Part shown: piece after piece, positions 46,228 to 54,813 of the stretch
Layout of the letters: the number at the start of each line of letters is the position of its first letter
How positions within the stretch are numbered: position 1 is the stretch's first letter
Source of the DNA: JBBRVW01 sp963784645
Lineage (GTDB): Bacteria; Actinomycetota; Actinomycetes; JACCUZ01
DNA length: 64,000 bases
Direction: 5' to 3'
Assembly (NCBI GenBank): GCA_963784645.1
Contig: CAWARY010000015.1
Location: forward strand, 372,001 to 436,000
Notes under the pieces: generated by a model
What the model was told of the DNA's origin: nothing
Database searches by the model: none
What the model saw: only the letters and a program-made list of their open reading frames with translations
Program-made: the position numbers and the translations under genes

Positions 46228-46397
46228 GGGCGCCGGGCCTCGTCGACCAGCAGCACCGGGATGTCGTCGCGCACCGGGTAGGCGAGGCCGCAGGTGTCCG
46301 ACGTGCAGACCAGCTCCTCGGCCTCGTCGTCGGCACGCAGCGGCGCGTGGCACTGCGGGCAGGCCAGGATCTCCATCAGGCGGGGGTCGAGCTGCAC
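46224..46397 (-). CDS. Trm112-family small zinc-binding protein
   Basis: A 57-residue protein that begins MQLDPRLMEILACPQCHAPL from a GTG. It has CPQC near the start and CTSDTCGLAYPVRDDIPVLL toward the end, the exact pattern of Trm112 proteins. Trm112 is a small zinc-binding activator of methyltransferases in eukaryotes; bacterial members (YcaR) are often next to sugar or lipid genes and their role is unclear. It begins 5 bp after the phosphomannomutase stop and overlaps the SIS gene by 4 bp. Too short for many gene callers, but the family match is clear. Confidence 0.85.
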   Translation of the reverse strand: MQLDPRLMEILACPQCHAPLRADDEAEELVCTSDTCGLAYPVRDDIPVLLVDEARRP

Positions 46398-46402
46398 GGT
46401 CC

Positions 46403-47797
46403 TCAGGTTCCCTTCGGGTGGGTCGTGGCGGCGTCGCCGCGGATCAAAGCCAGCACCTCGTCGCGCAGGGCCGTCATGGTGGGTCGGTCACCGGCCTCGA
46501 CGTTGAGCCGGAGCAGGGGCTCGGTGTTGGAGGGCCGCAGGTTGAACCACCAGCCTGCCGCGCCCACCGTCATGCCGTCGAGGTCGTCCACGATCACACC
46601 GTCGCGGCCGGCGAACGCGGCCCGGACCGTCGCGGTCGCGGCCGCCTGGTCGGCCACCTCGCTGTTGATCTCGCCGGAGGCCACGTAGCGCTCGTACTCC
46701 GACGCCAGCTCCGACAGGGGCCGGTCCTGGCCGCCGAGGGCGGCCAGGACGTGCAGCGCCGCGAGCATGCCGGTGTCGGCCCGCCAGAAGTCGCGGAAGT
46801 AGTAGTGCGCCGAGTGCTCGCCGCCGAACACCGCGTCGGTGTTCGCCATCTCGGTCTTGATGTACGAGTGCCCGACCCGCGTCCGTACCGGGCGGCCACC
46901 GTGCTCGGTGACGATCTCTGCCACGGCGCGCGAGGTGATGAGGTTGTGGATGACGGCCGACCCCGGCACCCGCGCCAGCTCGCGCACCGCGACCAGCGCG
47001 GTCACCGCGGACGGCGAGACCGGTTCGCCGCGCTCGTCGACGACGAAGCAGCGGTCGGCGTCGCCGTCGAACGCCAGCCCGATGTCGGCCCGCTCCTCGC
47101 GGACCCGGGCCTGCAGGTCGACGAGGTTCTTCGGGTCCAGCGGGTTGGCCTCGTGGTTCGGGAAGGTCCCGTCGAGCTCGAAGTAGAGCGGGACGACCTC
47201 GAGCGGCAGCCCGCCGAGCACGGTCGGCACCGTGTGCCCCGCCATGCCGTTCGCGGCGTCGACCACGACCTTGAGCCGGCGGATGCCGGTCAGGTCGACG
47301 AGGCCCAGCAGGTGGGCGGCGTAGCCGGGCAGGACGTCGAGCCCGGTCGTGGTGCCAAGCTCCCCGTCGTACGCCGGGACGCCGGCCGAGGCGAGGTCGC
47401 GTACCTCGGTGAGGCCGGTGTCCTGTCCGACGGGGCGGGCACCGGAGCGGCAGAGCTTGATGCCGTTGTAGCGGGCCGGGTTGTGGCTGGCGGTGAACAT
47501 CGCGCCGGGCCGGTCCAGGCTGCCGCTGGCGTAGTAGAGCTCGTCGGTCGAGGCGAGCCCGATCGTGAGGACGTCGACGCCCTGCTCGTTGGCGCCGGCG
47601 GCGAAGGCGGCCACGAGGTCGGGGGACGACGGGCGCATGTCGTGGCCGACCACGATGCCCTCGGGAGCGTCGACGACGCGGACGAAGGCAGCGCCGAGGG
47701 CGTACGCGATGTCGGCGTCGAGCTGCTCCGGGACCAGACCGCGGACGTCGTACGCCTTGACGATGTCGGTGAGGTCACGACGCTGGGCGGCAGGCAC
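46403..47797 (-). CDS. manB: Phosphomannomutase/phosphoglucomutase
   Basis: A 464-residue alpha-D-phosphohexomutase interconverting mannose-6-P and mannose-1-P (and probably glucose phosphates), a precursor step to GDP-mannose. The four family loops are intact: the phosphoserine TASHNPARYNG (Ser104), metal-binding DGDADRCFVVDE, sugar-binding GGEHSAHYYF and phosphate-binding RPSNTEPLLRL. GTG start; the N-terminal IVKAYDVRGLVPEQL is typical. First of the operon with Trm112, SIS and CDF genes. Same order as Rv3257c-Rv3256c in M. tuberculosis, where the pathway feeds lipoarabinomannan and glycoprotein mannose. Confidence 0.96.
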   Translation of the reverse strand: MPAAQRRDLTDIVKAYDVRGLVPEQLDADIAYALGAAFVRVVDAPEGIVVGHDMRPSSPDLVAAFAAGANEQGVDVLTIGLASTDELYYASGSLDRPGAMFTASHNPARYNGIKLCRSGARPVGQDTGLTEVRDLASAGVPAYDGELGTTTGLDVLPGYAAHLLGLVDLTGIRRLKVVVDAANGMAGHTVPTVLGGLPLEVVPLYFELDGTFPNHEANPLDPKNLVDLQARVREERADIGLAFDGDADRCFVVDERGEPVSPSAVTALVAVRELARVPGSAVIHNLITSRAVAEIVTEHGGRPVRTRVGHSYIKTEMANTDAVFGGEHSAHYYFRDFWRADTGMLAALHVLAALGGQDRPLSELASEYERYVASGEINSEVADQAAATATVRAAFAGRDGVIVDDLDGMTVGAAGWWFNLRPSNTEPLLRLNVEAGDRPTMTALRDEVLALIRGDAATTHPKGT

Positions 47798-47886
47798 GCC
47801 GGCAGAGCCTACCGGCGGGACAGAGCCCGCCGAGCGGCCCGCCCGTGGAGGTGGCGGGCCGGCCGGACGTCGCGGCGGGAAGCGGG

Positions 47887-48141
47887 TCAGACCTTGCGGG
47901 TCCGGTCCAGGACCCGGCCGACCGGCAGGGCCCGGGCGGTGTCCTGCTCGGCCCAGGTGCGGTGCTCGCACCGGTGGCAGGAGGTGAACTCCACGGGCGA
48001 GCCGTCGGTGAGGTTCATGGCGATCCGGGTGACCCGCTCGCTGCCGCAGGCGCGGCAGGAGGCGCCGGCGCGGGCGCCGGGCTGGGTGAGGGAGCCGAGG
48101 GGGACGTGCTGGGTGCGGACTGCCGTGCTGGAGCGCGCCAT
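47887..48141 (-). CDS. Small zinc-ribbon protein
   Basis: An 84-residue protein with two CxxC pairs about 25 residues apart (CRACGSERVTRIAMNLTDG, then CHRCEHRTWAEQDTA), the layout of a zinc ribbon. Its N-terminus is short and basic and ends in a Ser/Thr/Gly region; the C-terminus is basic. It could bind nucleic acid or be part of a larger complex. It lies between DUF3499 and manB on the same strand, 89 bp upstream of manB. No obvious ribosome site precedes the ATG. Function unknown. Confidence 0.75.
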   Translation of the reverse strand: MARSSTAVRTQHVPLGSLTQPGARAGASCRACGSERVTRIAMNLTDGSPVEFTSCHRCEHRTWAEQDTARALPVGRVLDRTRKV

Positions 48142-48338
48142 GAGGAAGCTGCTTTCGACGAGAGCGATGAGGGATGCTGCGGGGCGCCGGCCGGCGGATG
48201 ACGGTGGCCGGCTCCCGGGATGACTGGGGTTGCATCGGCGGGTCCCGCGTTTTCCTTGACCTTCCGGCGTGTCTGGTACATCACGGACAAACCGGACAGC
48301 GACCTCCCCGGGCGCACCCGGATCCGTTGCTCGGGGAC

Positions 48339-48686
48339 CTACTCCGGGCTGCGCAGCATCCGCAGGTGGCCGCGGCGGCCGACCTCGACCGGCTCGGGGG
48401 TGGGCACCGGGGCGGGCCGGGCGGCCTCACGCACCGCGTCGGCCAGCGCCTCGAGGTCGTCGCTGGTCGGGCCGAGGTCCGCCGGGTCCGGAGCGAGCCG
48501 GAGGACCTCCCACCCGCGCGGCGCGGTGAGCCGCTCGCTGTGGGCGACGCACAGGTCGTAGCAGTGCGGCTCGGCGTAGGTCGCCAGCGGGCCCAGCACC
48601 GCGGTGGAGTCGGCGTAGACATAGGTGAGCGTCGCGACGGCGGGCTTCCCGCAGGCGGTGCGGGAGCAGCGACGGACAGGGCTCAC
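48339..48686 (-). CDS. DUF3499 protein
   Basis: A 115-residue member of DUF3499, found only in actinobacteria and conserved next to the metallopeptidase-like and whiB2 genes (Rv3258c relative). The N-terminal half has four possible zinc ligands: VRRCSRTACGKPAVATLTYV, then PHCYDLCVAHSERLTAP with Cys and His. The segment PRGWEVLRL is also conserved. A role is unknown. It is divergent from the metallopeptidase-like gene by 103 bp. Confidence 0.9.
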   Translation of the reverse strand: MSPVRRCSRTACGKPAVATLTYVYADSTAVLGPLATYAEPHCYDLCVAHSERLTAPRGWEVLRLAPDPADLGPTSDDLEALADAVREAARPAPVPTPEPVEVGRRGHLRMLRSPE

Positions 48687-48789
48687 GTCGCGAACCGTAC
48701 CGAGCGCGGGTCCTGCGGCGGTGGAGCGACGCGCACAGGTGGGCCGACACCTCCGCGGCCCGGCGGGGGCCGCTCCCTACGCTGGCGCC

Positions 48790-49227
48790 GTGCCCGACCT
48801 GCCGGACCGCCCGTCCTCGCCCCGGCGCCGCCGCGACCGGCGCGGCCGCGGGCTGCGCGGGCCGCTGCTGCCCGACGGGCTGCCCGCCACGCGCAGCCGG
48901 GGCGAGCAGTTCGACGAGCTGGTCGTCGCCGAGCTGACCCGGGTGGCGCACCGGTTCCGCGCCGAGCTGGCCGACCTGGACCTGCTGGTCGACGACGTGC
49001 CGGCCACCGACGACACCGACGAGGTACGGCTGTTCCGCACCAGCCCCGCCGCCGACGGCCGGCGGGCCCGGCTGGTCGTGCACCGCCGCCCGGTCGAGTC
49101 GCGGTCCCGGGGCGGCGTCCGCGCCCGCGAGGACCTGGTGCACCACGTCCTGGTGGAGGCGGTGGCCGAGCTGCTCGGCCTCGCCCCCGAGGACGTCGAC
49201 CCCGACCACGACGACGACCTGCCGTAG
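48790..49227 (+). CDS. Metallopeptidase-family (zincin-like) protein lacking HExxH
   Basis: About 145 residues from GTG. An Arg-rich N-terminus (PRRRRDRRGRGLRGPLLPDG) precedes the minimal zincin-like domain: SRGEQFDELVVAELTRVAHRF and EDLVHHVLVEAVAELLGLAPEDVDP. In active members the last segment holds HExxH; here the aligned stretch reads VEAVAE, so the zinc site is gone. The position beside DUF3499 and whiB matches Rv3259. The protein is probably non-catalytic, a scaffold or regulator. Alternative starts further upstream would give an unrelated N-terminus and are less likely. Confidence 0.82.
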   Translation: MPDLPDRPSSPRRRRDRRGRGLRGPLLPDGLPATRSRGEQFDELVVAELTRVAHRFRAELADLDLLVDDVPATDDTDEVRLFRTSPAADGRRARLVVHRRPVESRSRGGVRAREDLVHHVLVEAVAELLGLAPEDVDPDHDDDLP

Positions 49228-49323
49228 GTACCTTTCAGGTCGAGATCGGTGTCACGTGCAAGATCAAAGACGGCTTGGGACGACAGCCAGCGCCCGCCGT
49301 CCGCGACCTCTCCGGTCATTGAC

Positions 49324-49371
49324 TGGCGCGTTGTGGCTGAATTTTGGCCTGGAAACTGCCACAACGCGCCA
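49324..49371. terminator. 14-bp inverted repeat between convergent genes
   Basis: TGGCGCGTTGTGGC (49324-49337) and its exact complement at 49358-49371 enclose a 20-base AT-richer loop. It lies 97 bp after the metallopeptidase-like gene and well before the DUF5719 stop, in a 347-bp gap between convergent genes. It could terminate transcripts from both sides. The loop TGAATTTTGGCCTGG is much less GC-rich than its surroundings. Confidence 0.5.
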
Positions 49372-49406
49372 CTCAACGCAGGACGACGGCGGGAGGGGTG
49401 CGGACG

Positions 49407-49581
49407 GCGGGCGGGCGATCCCTCCGTCCGAAGCCGCTCTGGCCCCCGCCACGACGGCGGGTCACGGACCGTCCGGACGTAGCTCGGCCTCAGCGGGCGG
49501 GCGATCCTTCCGTCCGGAGCCGCCCTGGCCCCGCCACCACGGCGGGTCACGGACCGTCAGGACGTAGCTCGGCCTCAGCGG
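49407..49581. repeat. Two tandem copies of an 86-bp unit at the DUF5719 3' end
   Basis: Units begin at 49407 and 49493, each with GCGGGCGGGCGATCC, and run through GGCGGGTCACGGACCGTC and GACGTAGCTCGGCCTCAGCGG. They differ at only a handful of positions. The second copy ends with the stop codon (49575-49577) and first bases of the coding region of DUF5719, so the last bases of that gene are duplicated into the intergenic space. This looks like a recent local duplication. Confidence 0.8.
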
Positions 49582-51083
49582 ACGCGCAGGCCGGTGGAGA
49601 GGTCGGCGAGCACCCGTGGCACCCGGACCGTCCAGCGGCCGGGTGGCACCGGCTCGGTGGTGAGCAGCGGCCCCTTCGCCTCGGCCTCGGTCACCGAGCG
49701 GACGGCGTAGACCGGACCCGAGCCGCGCAGCGGCACGACCGACACCGAGAAGCCGGTCGCCGTGCTCACGGTGGCAAGGTCGAGGACCACCTGGCTGCGC
49801 GCCGGCACGGTCACCTCCTGCGGTGTCCCGGTCGCGGGCGGCAGCGGGGCCACCCGCACCGTCGCGGCCGCCCCGGAGGTCGCCAGCAGCAGCGTGCTCG
49901 CGATGCCGCTGCCGGTGCGCACCTCCGGCACGGCGCCGGGCGTCGACGGCGTGAGCGGCCGGCCGGCGGCGGTGTAGGCGATCTCGGTCAGGGCGCCGGC
50001 GTCGGTCCCGGTCGCCCGCGCCAGCACGCCGGCGGTGACCGGGACGTCGGAGTCGAGCCAGACGCCGACCGGCTGGGTGCCGGTGTACGGCGCGAGGTCG
50101 ACGGTCGCGACCGAGCCGGCCTTGACCTCGAGGACGTCCAGCCCGGTCGGGGTGAAGGCTCCGGTCTCCGTCACGAGCTGCAGCTTGACGATCGCGTCGG
50201 ACTCCCCGGGGGCCACGACCTGCAGCACCCGCTCACCGGTGCCGCTCACGACGCCGGCGACCAGCTGGCGCCGGGCGGGGGGTGCGGCCTCGGGCAGCCA
50301 GTCAGCACCACGCGGGGTGAGACCGTCGATCTGCTGGTCGCGGACAGCCGCGGCGATCCGGCCGGTACGCGCGTGCACGTGGATCGCGAACACCCGCGTG
50401 CCGGGAGCCAGCGCGTCGAGCAGGGTGACCTTCTGCGTCCCGGCGGCGACGGCGATGCCGCGACCGGCGGGCGTGGGGATCGCGCCGTCGGGGCCGTAGA
50501 GGGTGACGTCGACGACAGCGGGCGCCGCCTCGGGGTTGCTCAGGTAGACCCGGCCGCGCTGCCCCACCACCGAGCCGCTGCCGACGAACCACGCGTCGCT
50601 GCCCGCGGTGCTGCACCGGGTGCCGAGCAGCCCCCGGACGGCGTCGACGGTGCTGCGGGTGAGCATGCCGACCGCCAGGCCGGGCGCGGCGGCACCGTCG
50701 GCCCGCGCCACCAGCGGTCCCTGGTCGGCGGTGAGGAGCACCGACCCGGCGGCGGCGGCACCCACGTCGAGAGGCAGCCGGGGGCCGTCGAGCCGGGCCA
50801 GCCGGGCCGACCCGGGGCCGCTCACGCCGGCGGCTCCCCCGCCGGTGACCCCGGGAGCCGCGATCGACACCCGGGACTCGGTGCTCGCGTCGACAGCCGG
50901 GTCCGGGCAGGTGCCGTCGGACTCGGCGACCGGGACGGCGGGCCCGATCCGGGGGCTGCGCGCCGACGTCGCCGCCGGCTCCGGCGCCGTGAGGTCGGCC
51001 GTGACCCCGAGGCCGGCAAGCAGGGCGACCGCGACCAGCAGCGTCGTCCCCGGCCGGCGCAGGGCCGGCGGCAGCCGCCTCAT
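49575..51083 (-). CDS. DUF5719 exported protein
   Basis: A 502-residue actinobacterial protein of the DUF5719 family. A TM or signal anchor lies at residues 13-30 (TTLLVAVALLAGLGVTADL), followed by an extracytoplasmic, beta-rich, Ala/Val-rich region. Family markers include the paired Cys (DGTCPDP and LLGTRCSTAGSDAWFVGSGS), YLSNPEAAPAVVDVTLYGPDG and the C-terminal VYAVRSVTEAEAKGPLLTTEPV. Function unknown. The ATG overlaps the stop of the giant glycosyltransferase by 4 bp, a linkage conserved in actinobacteria, so the two probably act together at the outer face of the membrane. Confidence 0.88.
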   Translation of the reverse strand: MRRLPPALRRPGTTLLVAVALLAGLGVTADLTAPEPAATSARSPRIGPAVPVAESDGTCPDPAVDASTESRVSIAAPGVTGGGAAGVSGPGSARLARLDGPRLPLDVGAAAAGSVLLTADQGPLVARADGAAAPGLAVGMLTRSTVDAVRGLLGTRCSTAGSDAWFVGSGSVVGQRGRVYLSNPEAAPAVVDVTLYGPDGAIPTPAGRGIAVAAGTQKVTLLDALAPGTRVFAIHVHARTGRIAAAVRDQQIDGLTPRGADWLPEAAPPARRQLVAGVVSGTGERVLQVVAPGESDAIVKLQLVTETGAFTPTGLDVLEVKAGSVATVDLAPYTGTQPVGVWLDSDVPVTAGVLARATGTDAGALTEIAYTAAGRPLTPSTPGAVPEVRTGSGIASTLLLATSGAAATVRVAPLPPATGTPQEVTVPARSQVVLDLATVSTATGFSVSVVPLRGSGPVYAVRSVTEAEAKGPLLTTEPVPPGRWTVRVPRVLADLSTGLRVR

Positions 51084-54000
51084 GCCCGCACCCCTTCGGT
51101 GGCGTCCCCGGCGGGCGCACCGCCCTCGGGCGCGCTGTCCCCGGTCGGAAGGTCCCGGGTCGGAAGGTCCCCGTGCGCACCGTCCCCGGGCGGACCGCTC
51201 GCGACCGGGTCCGGGAGGTCGGCGTCGGCCCCGGTCACGTCGTCGAGGACGGAGCGCGCGGCGGGCAGCGCGAGCACCACCACGACGACCAGCAGGCCCA
51301 GCTGCAGCCACAGCAGCACCGGCCGCAGCCCGGCATCGTGCTCCAGCCGGAGCCGGCCGCCGCCGGCCGGGAGCTCGAAGGCCTGGGCCCAGCCGTCGTA
51401 GCGCCGGGGTGCGAGCGCGGCGCCGTCGAGGCTCGCCCGCCAGCCGGGGTCGGCCCGGTCCGCCAGGACGAGCAGGCGCCCCGCGACGCCGTCGGGCACC
51501 TCGGCCCGCGACGTGATCTGCCCGGCGGGAAGGCCGGTCGCCGGGGGCGGCGCTCCGTCGTCCTCGACCACCGGCGCTCCCGGGGGCAGGATCCGTACCC
51601 GGGCCACCCGGTAGTCGATGCGCCACAGCCGCGCGTCGGCCTGGCCGCTGACCTGGACGACGCCCGGCACCGACTCGATCGACCGCACCAAGCGGCCGTC
51701 GGACGGTGTCGTGAGCAGGACGAACCGGATGCCGTACGGCACCAGCCGGCCGGCCGAGTCCCCGCCGCGTCCGGACGCGAGGTCAGCCACCGCGGCGTCC
51801 AGGCCGACCCCGCGCGGCAGCACCGGTGCGAGCTCGGCGTCGCCGGTGTGCGGCCCGGCGGAGCGCAGCACGGCGTAGGACAACCGGCCGTCGTCGCGCA
51901 CCCGGAGGACGAGGGTGCGGGGCCGGGCCGGGTGGTCGCCCTCGGCGGCCACGAACGCGGGCAGCAGCACCGGGTCACGCCGCTCGAGCGGGCCGTCGGC
52001 CGCGGTGAGTGCCCACCAGCCGGCGGTCAGTACCGGGGCCACCGCCGCGAGCACCAGGACCACCAGGGCGCCGGGCTGCTTCCAGCCGAAGCTCGACCCG
52101 GCGACCCGGGCCCGCGCCCCGGCAGCGCCGGCGACGGCGGCGGCCACCAGCGCCGCCCCCGCGATCTGCATCAGCGCTCCCGGCCAGGCGGCCACCGGAG
52201 CCTCCAGCGTGGGCGCTGTGACCGTCACCCGGGCCAGGGCGAGCGCACCGCCGAGGCAGACCAGCGCCGCGACCCAGCCGAGCAGCACGACCTGCCGGCG
52301 CTCGCGCCGCAGCAGACCGGCGAGGGCTGCGAGCAGCAGGCCCGCCCCGAACGCGAGCGGCGGCAGACCGGGCCCACCGGCGTGCAGCAGGAGCAGGTCG
52401 AGCCCGCCGAGGTCACGGTCGGAGAGCCCCGGCCCCGGCAGCCCCGGCTCGACCAGCAGCAGCTGCGGCCGGGCGACGAGTGCCGGCAGCCAGGGCAGCA
52501 GCAGCGCCACGGGGACGAGTGCGACCACCGCCACCCGGGGAAGGACCCCTCGCCGGACGACGCCGAGGGCCACCGCCGCGACGGCGACCGGCGCCCACGC
52601 CAGCGGCACGAATGCGGTCATCACGGCGAGCAGCAGGCCGCCGGTCCACGCCGCCCGCCAGGCCTTCGGCCCGCCCGCGGGCGCGAGGCCGCGCAGCAGG
52701 ACCAGCACGAGCAGCGGCAGGAGCAGGGCGACGACCACGGTGCCGAGGCGGCCGGTGGCCACCGCGGCGACCAGCGGCGGCAGCAGGGCGTAGGTCACCG
52801 ACCCCCACAGGCGCAGCGGCACCGAGGTCGCGAGCCGCCGCAGCGCCGCGTACGCCGACAGGCCGGCCAGCGGCACGGCACCGAGCAGCAGGAGGTCGAC
52901 GGCCCGCTCGGCGTCACCCAGGAGCACGCTCGACAGCAGCGCCAGGACGGCGAGGTACGGCGGTGCGCTGGTGTCGCCGCCGAGCCCGACCGGGTGCCAG
53001 GTCGACAGGTAGGTGTGCCACAGGGCGCCGGCGCCGTCGGGTGCCGGCAGCAGCGCACCGCCCATCAGCCGGCCCGCGCCGACCAGGGCCCGGGTGGCGA
53101 CGACCGTGACGAGCAGCAGCCCCGCGGTGAGCAGCACCGAGGGCTGCAGCAGGACCCGGCGGACCAGGCCCGCGCCGCTCGACGGGAGATCGTCGGTGTC
53201 CTCGGAAGTGGGCCCGCTCTCACTCGCGCCCGGACCGACCCGGTGCCGGCCGCCGAGGGCGTCGCCGGCCCGCGTGCCGAGGAAGACACTGACGTTCTCC
53301 ATGCCGTGCCGAAGCCCGCTCCCGCGCGGGGCGAGCAGCGCCGCGACGCTGCGCGCCGGTCGGGTCCGGGTCCGCCGGCGGGACAGCCGGGCGGCCAGGA
53401 GCCGGTCCGGCCGGGCCGCGACGGCGAGCAGGGCGACCAGCTCGTCGGCGGCGTGCGCCGGCCGCTTGCCGGCGAGCAGCCCCAGCGAGCGCACCAGCGT
53501 GCTCAGGACGAGGCGGACGAACGCGACCGGCAGCCGCAGCAAGGGGAGGTTCGCGAGCAGCACGAACAGGGCGTGCTGCCGGTCCAGCCGGTGGATCCGG
53601 CCGCCCGCTGCGTGCACGGCGCGGCGGCGGTGGCTGCTCGCCTCGGCGTGGTGGACGACGGCGTCGGTGACGACCACGACCCGGTGGCCGGCGAGGTTGG
53701 CCCGCCAGCCGAGGTCGACGTCGTCGCGCAGCAGCGGCAGCCGGGGGTCGAAGCCGCCCAGCGCCGCCCACACGTCGCGCCGGACGAGCATTCCCGCCGT
53801 GCCGACGGCGAGGACTGCTCGCGTGCCGTCGTGCTGGCCCTGGTCCTGCTCGCGACGCTCGAGGCCGGTCTCGCGGCGGCCGCTGCGCGCGATGGTCACA
53901 CCCGCCTCCAGCAGCAGCCGCCGGTCACCGAGCCCGAGCACCTTGGGGCCGGCGATCGCGACCTGCGGGTCGCGGTCGGCCTCGGCGAGCAGCTGCGCCA

Positions 54001-54340
54001 GGGCGTCCGGCGCCGGCGCGCAGTCGTCGTGCAGCAGCCACAGGAAGGTGTGCTCGCCGCCGGACCGGTCGAGGGCCGCGTGCACCGCGGCGCCGAATCC
54101 GGTGCGCGCGGGCAGGTCGACGACCCGTGCTGCACCCAGCCAGTCGACGAGCGCGGCCAGGGTGCGCGCGGCGTCGTCCGGCGCGCTGGTGTCGGCGGCG
54201 ACGACGACGTCGGGAGCGCGGGTCTGGGCTGCCAGCGCCGCCTGCAGGCCCGGGAGCCAGCGGGTGCCGTGATGGGCGACCACCACCGCCACGACCGTGG
54301 GGCGGCCTGCCGCGGAGCTCGGGGAGGGTGGCGTCGTCAT
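51080..54340 (-). CDS. Large GT2 glycosyltransferase fused to a polytopic membrane domain
   Basis: A 1086-residue protein. Residues 1-300 form a GT-A domain of family 2: AVVVAHHGTRWLPGLQAALAAQ, the donor and metal motif HDDCAPAPDALAQLL, and LLRDDVDLGWRANLAGHRVV. The remainder has about twelve TM helices and a C-terminal external region near residues 900-1030 with PADRADPGWRASLDG-like repeats (seen as VLADRADPGWRASLDGAAL), as in lipid-linked sugar transferases. It probably builds a polysaccharide at the membrane. It lies upstream of, and overlaps, DUF5719, and is 38 bp from whiB. The sugar is unknown. Confidence 0.9.
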   Translation of the reverse strand: MTTPPSPSSAAGRPTVVAVVVAHHGTRWLPGLQAALAAQTRAPDVVVAADTSAPDDAARTLAALVDWLGAARVVDLPARTGFGAAVHAALDRSGGEHTFLWLLHDDCAPAPDALAQLLAEADRDPQVAIAGPKVLGLGDRRLLLEAGVTIARSGRRETGLERREQDQGQHDGTRAVLAVGTAGMLVRRDVWAALGGFDPRLPLLRDDVDLGWRANLAGHRVVVVTDAVVHHAEASSHRRRAVHAAGGRIHRLDRQHALFVLLANLPLLRLPVAFVRLVLSTLVRSLGLLAGKRPAHAADELVALLAVAARPDRLLAARLSRRRTRTRPARSVAALLAPRGSGLRHGMENVSVFLGTRAGDALGGRHRVGPGASESGPTSEDTDDLPSSGAGLVRRVLLQPSVLLTAGLLLVTVVATRALVGAGRLMGGALLPAPDGAGALWHTYLSTWHPVGLGGDTSAPPYLAVLALLSSVLLGDAERAVDLLLLGAVPLAGLSAYAALRRLATSVPLRLWGSVTYALLPPLVAAVATGRLGTVVVALLLPLLVLVLLRGLAPAGGPKAWRAAWTGGLLLAVMTAFVPLAWAPVAVAAVALGVVRRGVLPRVAVVALVPVALLLPWLPALVARPQLLLVEPGLPGPGLSDRDLGGLDLLLLHAGGPGLPPLAFGAGLLLAALAGLLRRERRQVVLLGWVAALVCLGGALALARVTVTAPTLEAPVAAWPGALMQIAGAALVAAAVAGAAGARARVAGSSFGWKQPGALVVLVLAAVAPVLTAGWWALTAADGPLERRDPVLLPAFVAAEGDHPARPRTLVLRVRDDGRLSYAVLRSAGPHTGDAELAPVLPRGVGLDAAVADLASGRGGDSAGRLVPYGIRFVLLTTPSDGRLVRSIESVPGVVQVSGQADARLWRIDYRVARVRILPPGAPVVEDDGAPPPATGLPAGQITSRAEVPDGVAGRLLVLADRADPGWRASLDGAALAPRRYDGWAQAFELPAGGGRLRLEHDAGLRPVLLWLQLGLLVVVVVLALPAARSVLDDVTGADADLPDPVASGPPGDGAHGDLPTRDLPTGDSAPEGGAPAGDATEGVRA

Positions 54341-54378
54341 GCGACGACCACCCTAGGGGGATCGGTCGGGACCGCTGC

Positions 54379-54639
54379 TCAGACCGCGGACTTCTTGAGG
54401 CGGCGCCGCTCGCGCTCGGACAGGCCGCCCCAGATGCCGAACCGCTCGTCGTTCATGAGGGCGTACTCGAGGCACTCCGAGCGGACGTCGCAGCCCAGGC
54501 AGACCTTCTTCGCCTCCCGGGTGGACCCGCCCTTCTCCGGGAAGAAGGCCTCGGGGTCCGTCTGGGCGCACAGGGCGCGCTCGGTCCAGTCGTTCTCACC
54601 CAGCTCGGGCTCGTCGATGAGCGGGAACACCTCGCCCAT
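54379..54639 (-). CDS. whiB2: WhiB-family iron-sulfur regulator (WhiB2/WhmD type)
   Basis: An 86-residue Wbl protein. Four cysteines for a 4Fe-4S cluster are present: ALCAQTDPEAFFPEKGG (first), KKVCLGCDVRSECLEYAL (CxxC...C). The G(I/V)WGG turn (FGIWGGLSERERRRLKK) and basic tail interact with RNA polymerase sigma and DNA. The sequence and the position beside fbiA match whiB2/whmD of mycobacteria and whiB of Streptomyces, a master regulator of septation with WhiA. A strong promoter lies upstream. It probably controls division or sporulation genes, consistent with the SpoIIM and SpoIID genes nearby. Confidence 0.95.
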   Translation of the reverse strand: MGEVFPLIDEPELGENDWTERALCAQTDPEAFFPEKGGSTREAKKVCLGCDVRSECLEYALMNDERFGIWGGLSERERRRLKKSAV

Positions 54640-54711
54640 GGCTGTGCCTCCTCGACCCTGGCCGGCGCCCACCGCCCTATCTGCGGCCGGCCACCGAATG
54701 ACACTGGTGGA

Positions 54712-54741
54712 ATTACACGCGTGTCCCTGCCACCCCGTCAA
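54712..54741 (-). promoter_or_regulatory. Predicted whiB promoter
   Basis: On the minus strand, -35 TTGACG (54736-54741) and -10 TGTAAT (54712-54717) are separated by 18 bp. This is the best consensus match in the window. The transcript would start near 54705, with about 65 bases before the whiB ATG. It lies in the 174-bp region shared with the divergent fbiA gene. Confidence 0.7.
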
Positions 54742-54813
54742 GCCGTACGGTGATATCTGACCGAAAGGACCACCGGTTGCCGGCGTGTCGCGGCCATCGA
54801 CGACACTGTGCCC

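Noticed and set aside
51173..54760. 1195-codon open frame on the plus strand opposite the GT2 gene
   Set aside because: Low-complexity Arg/Gln/Gly translation with no motif. The opposite strand carries a well-defined GT2 protein with TM helices.
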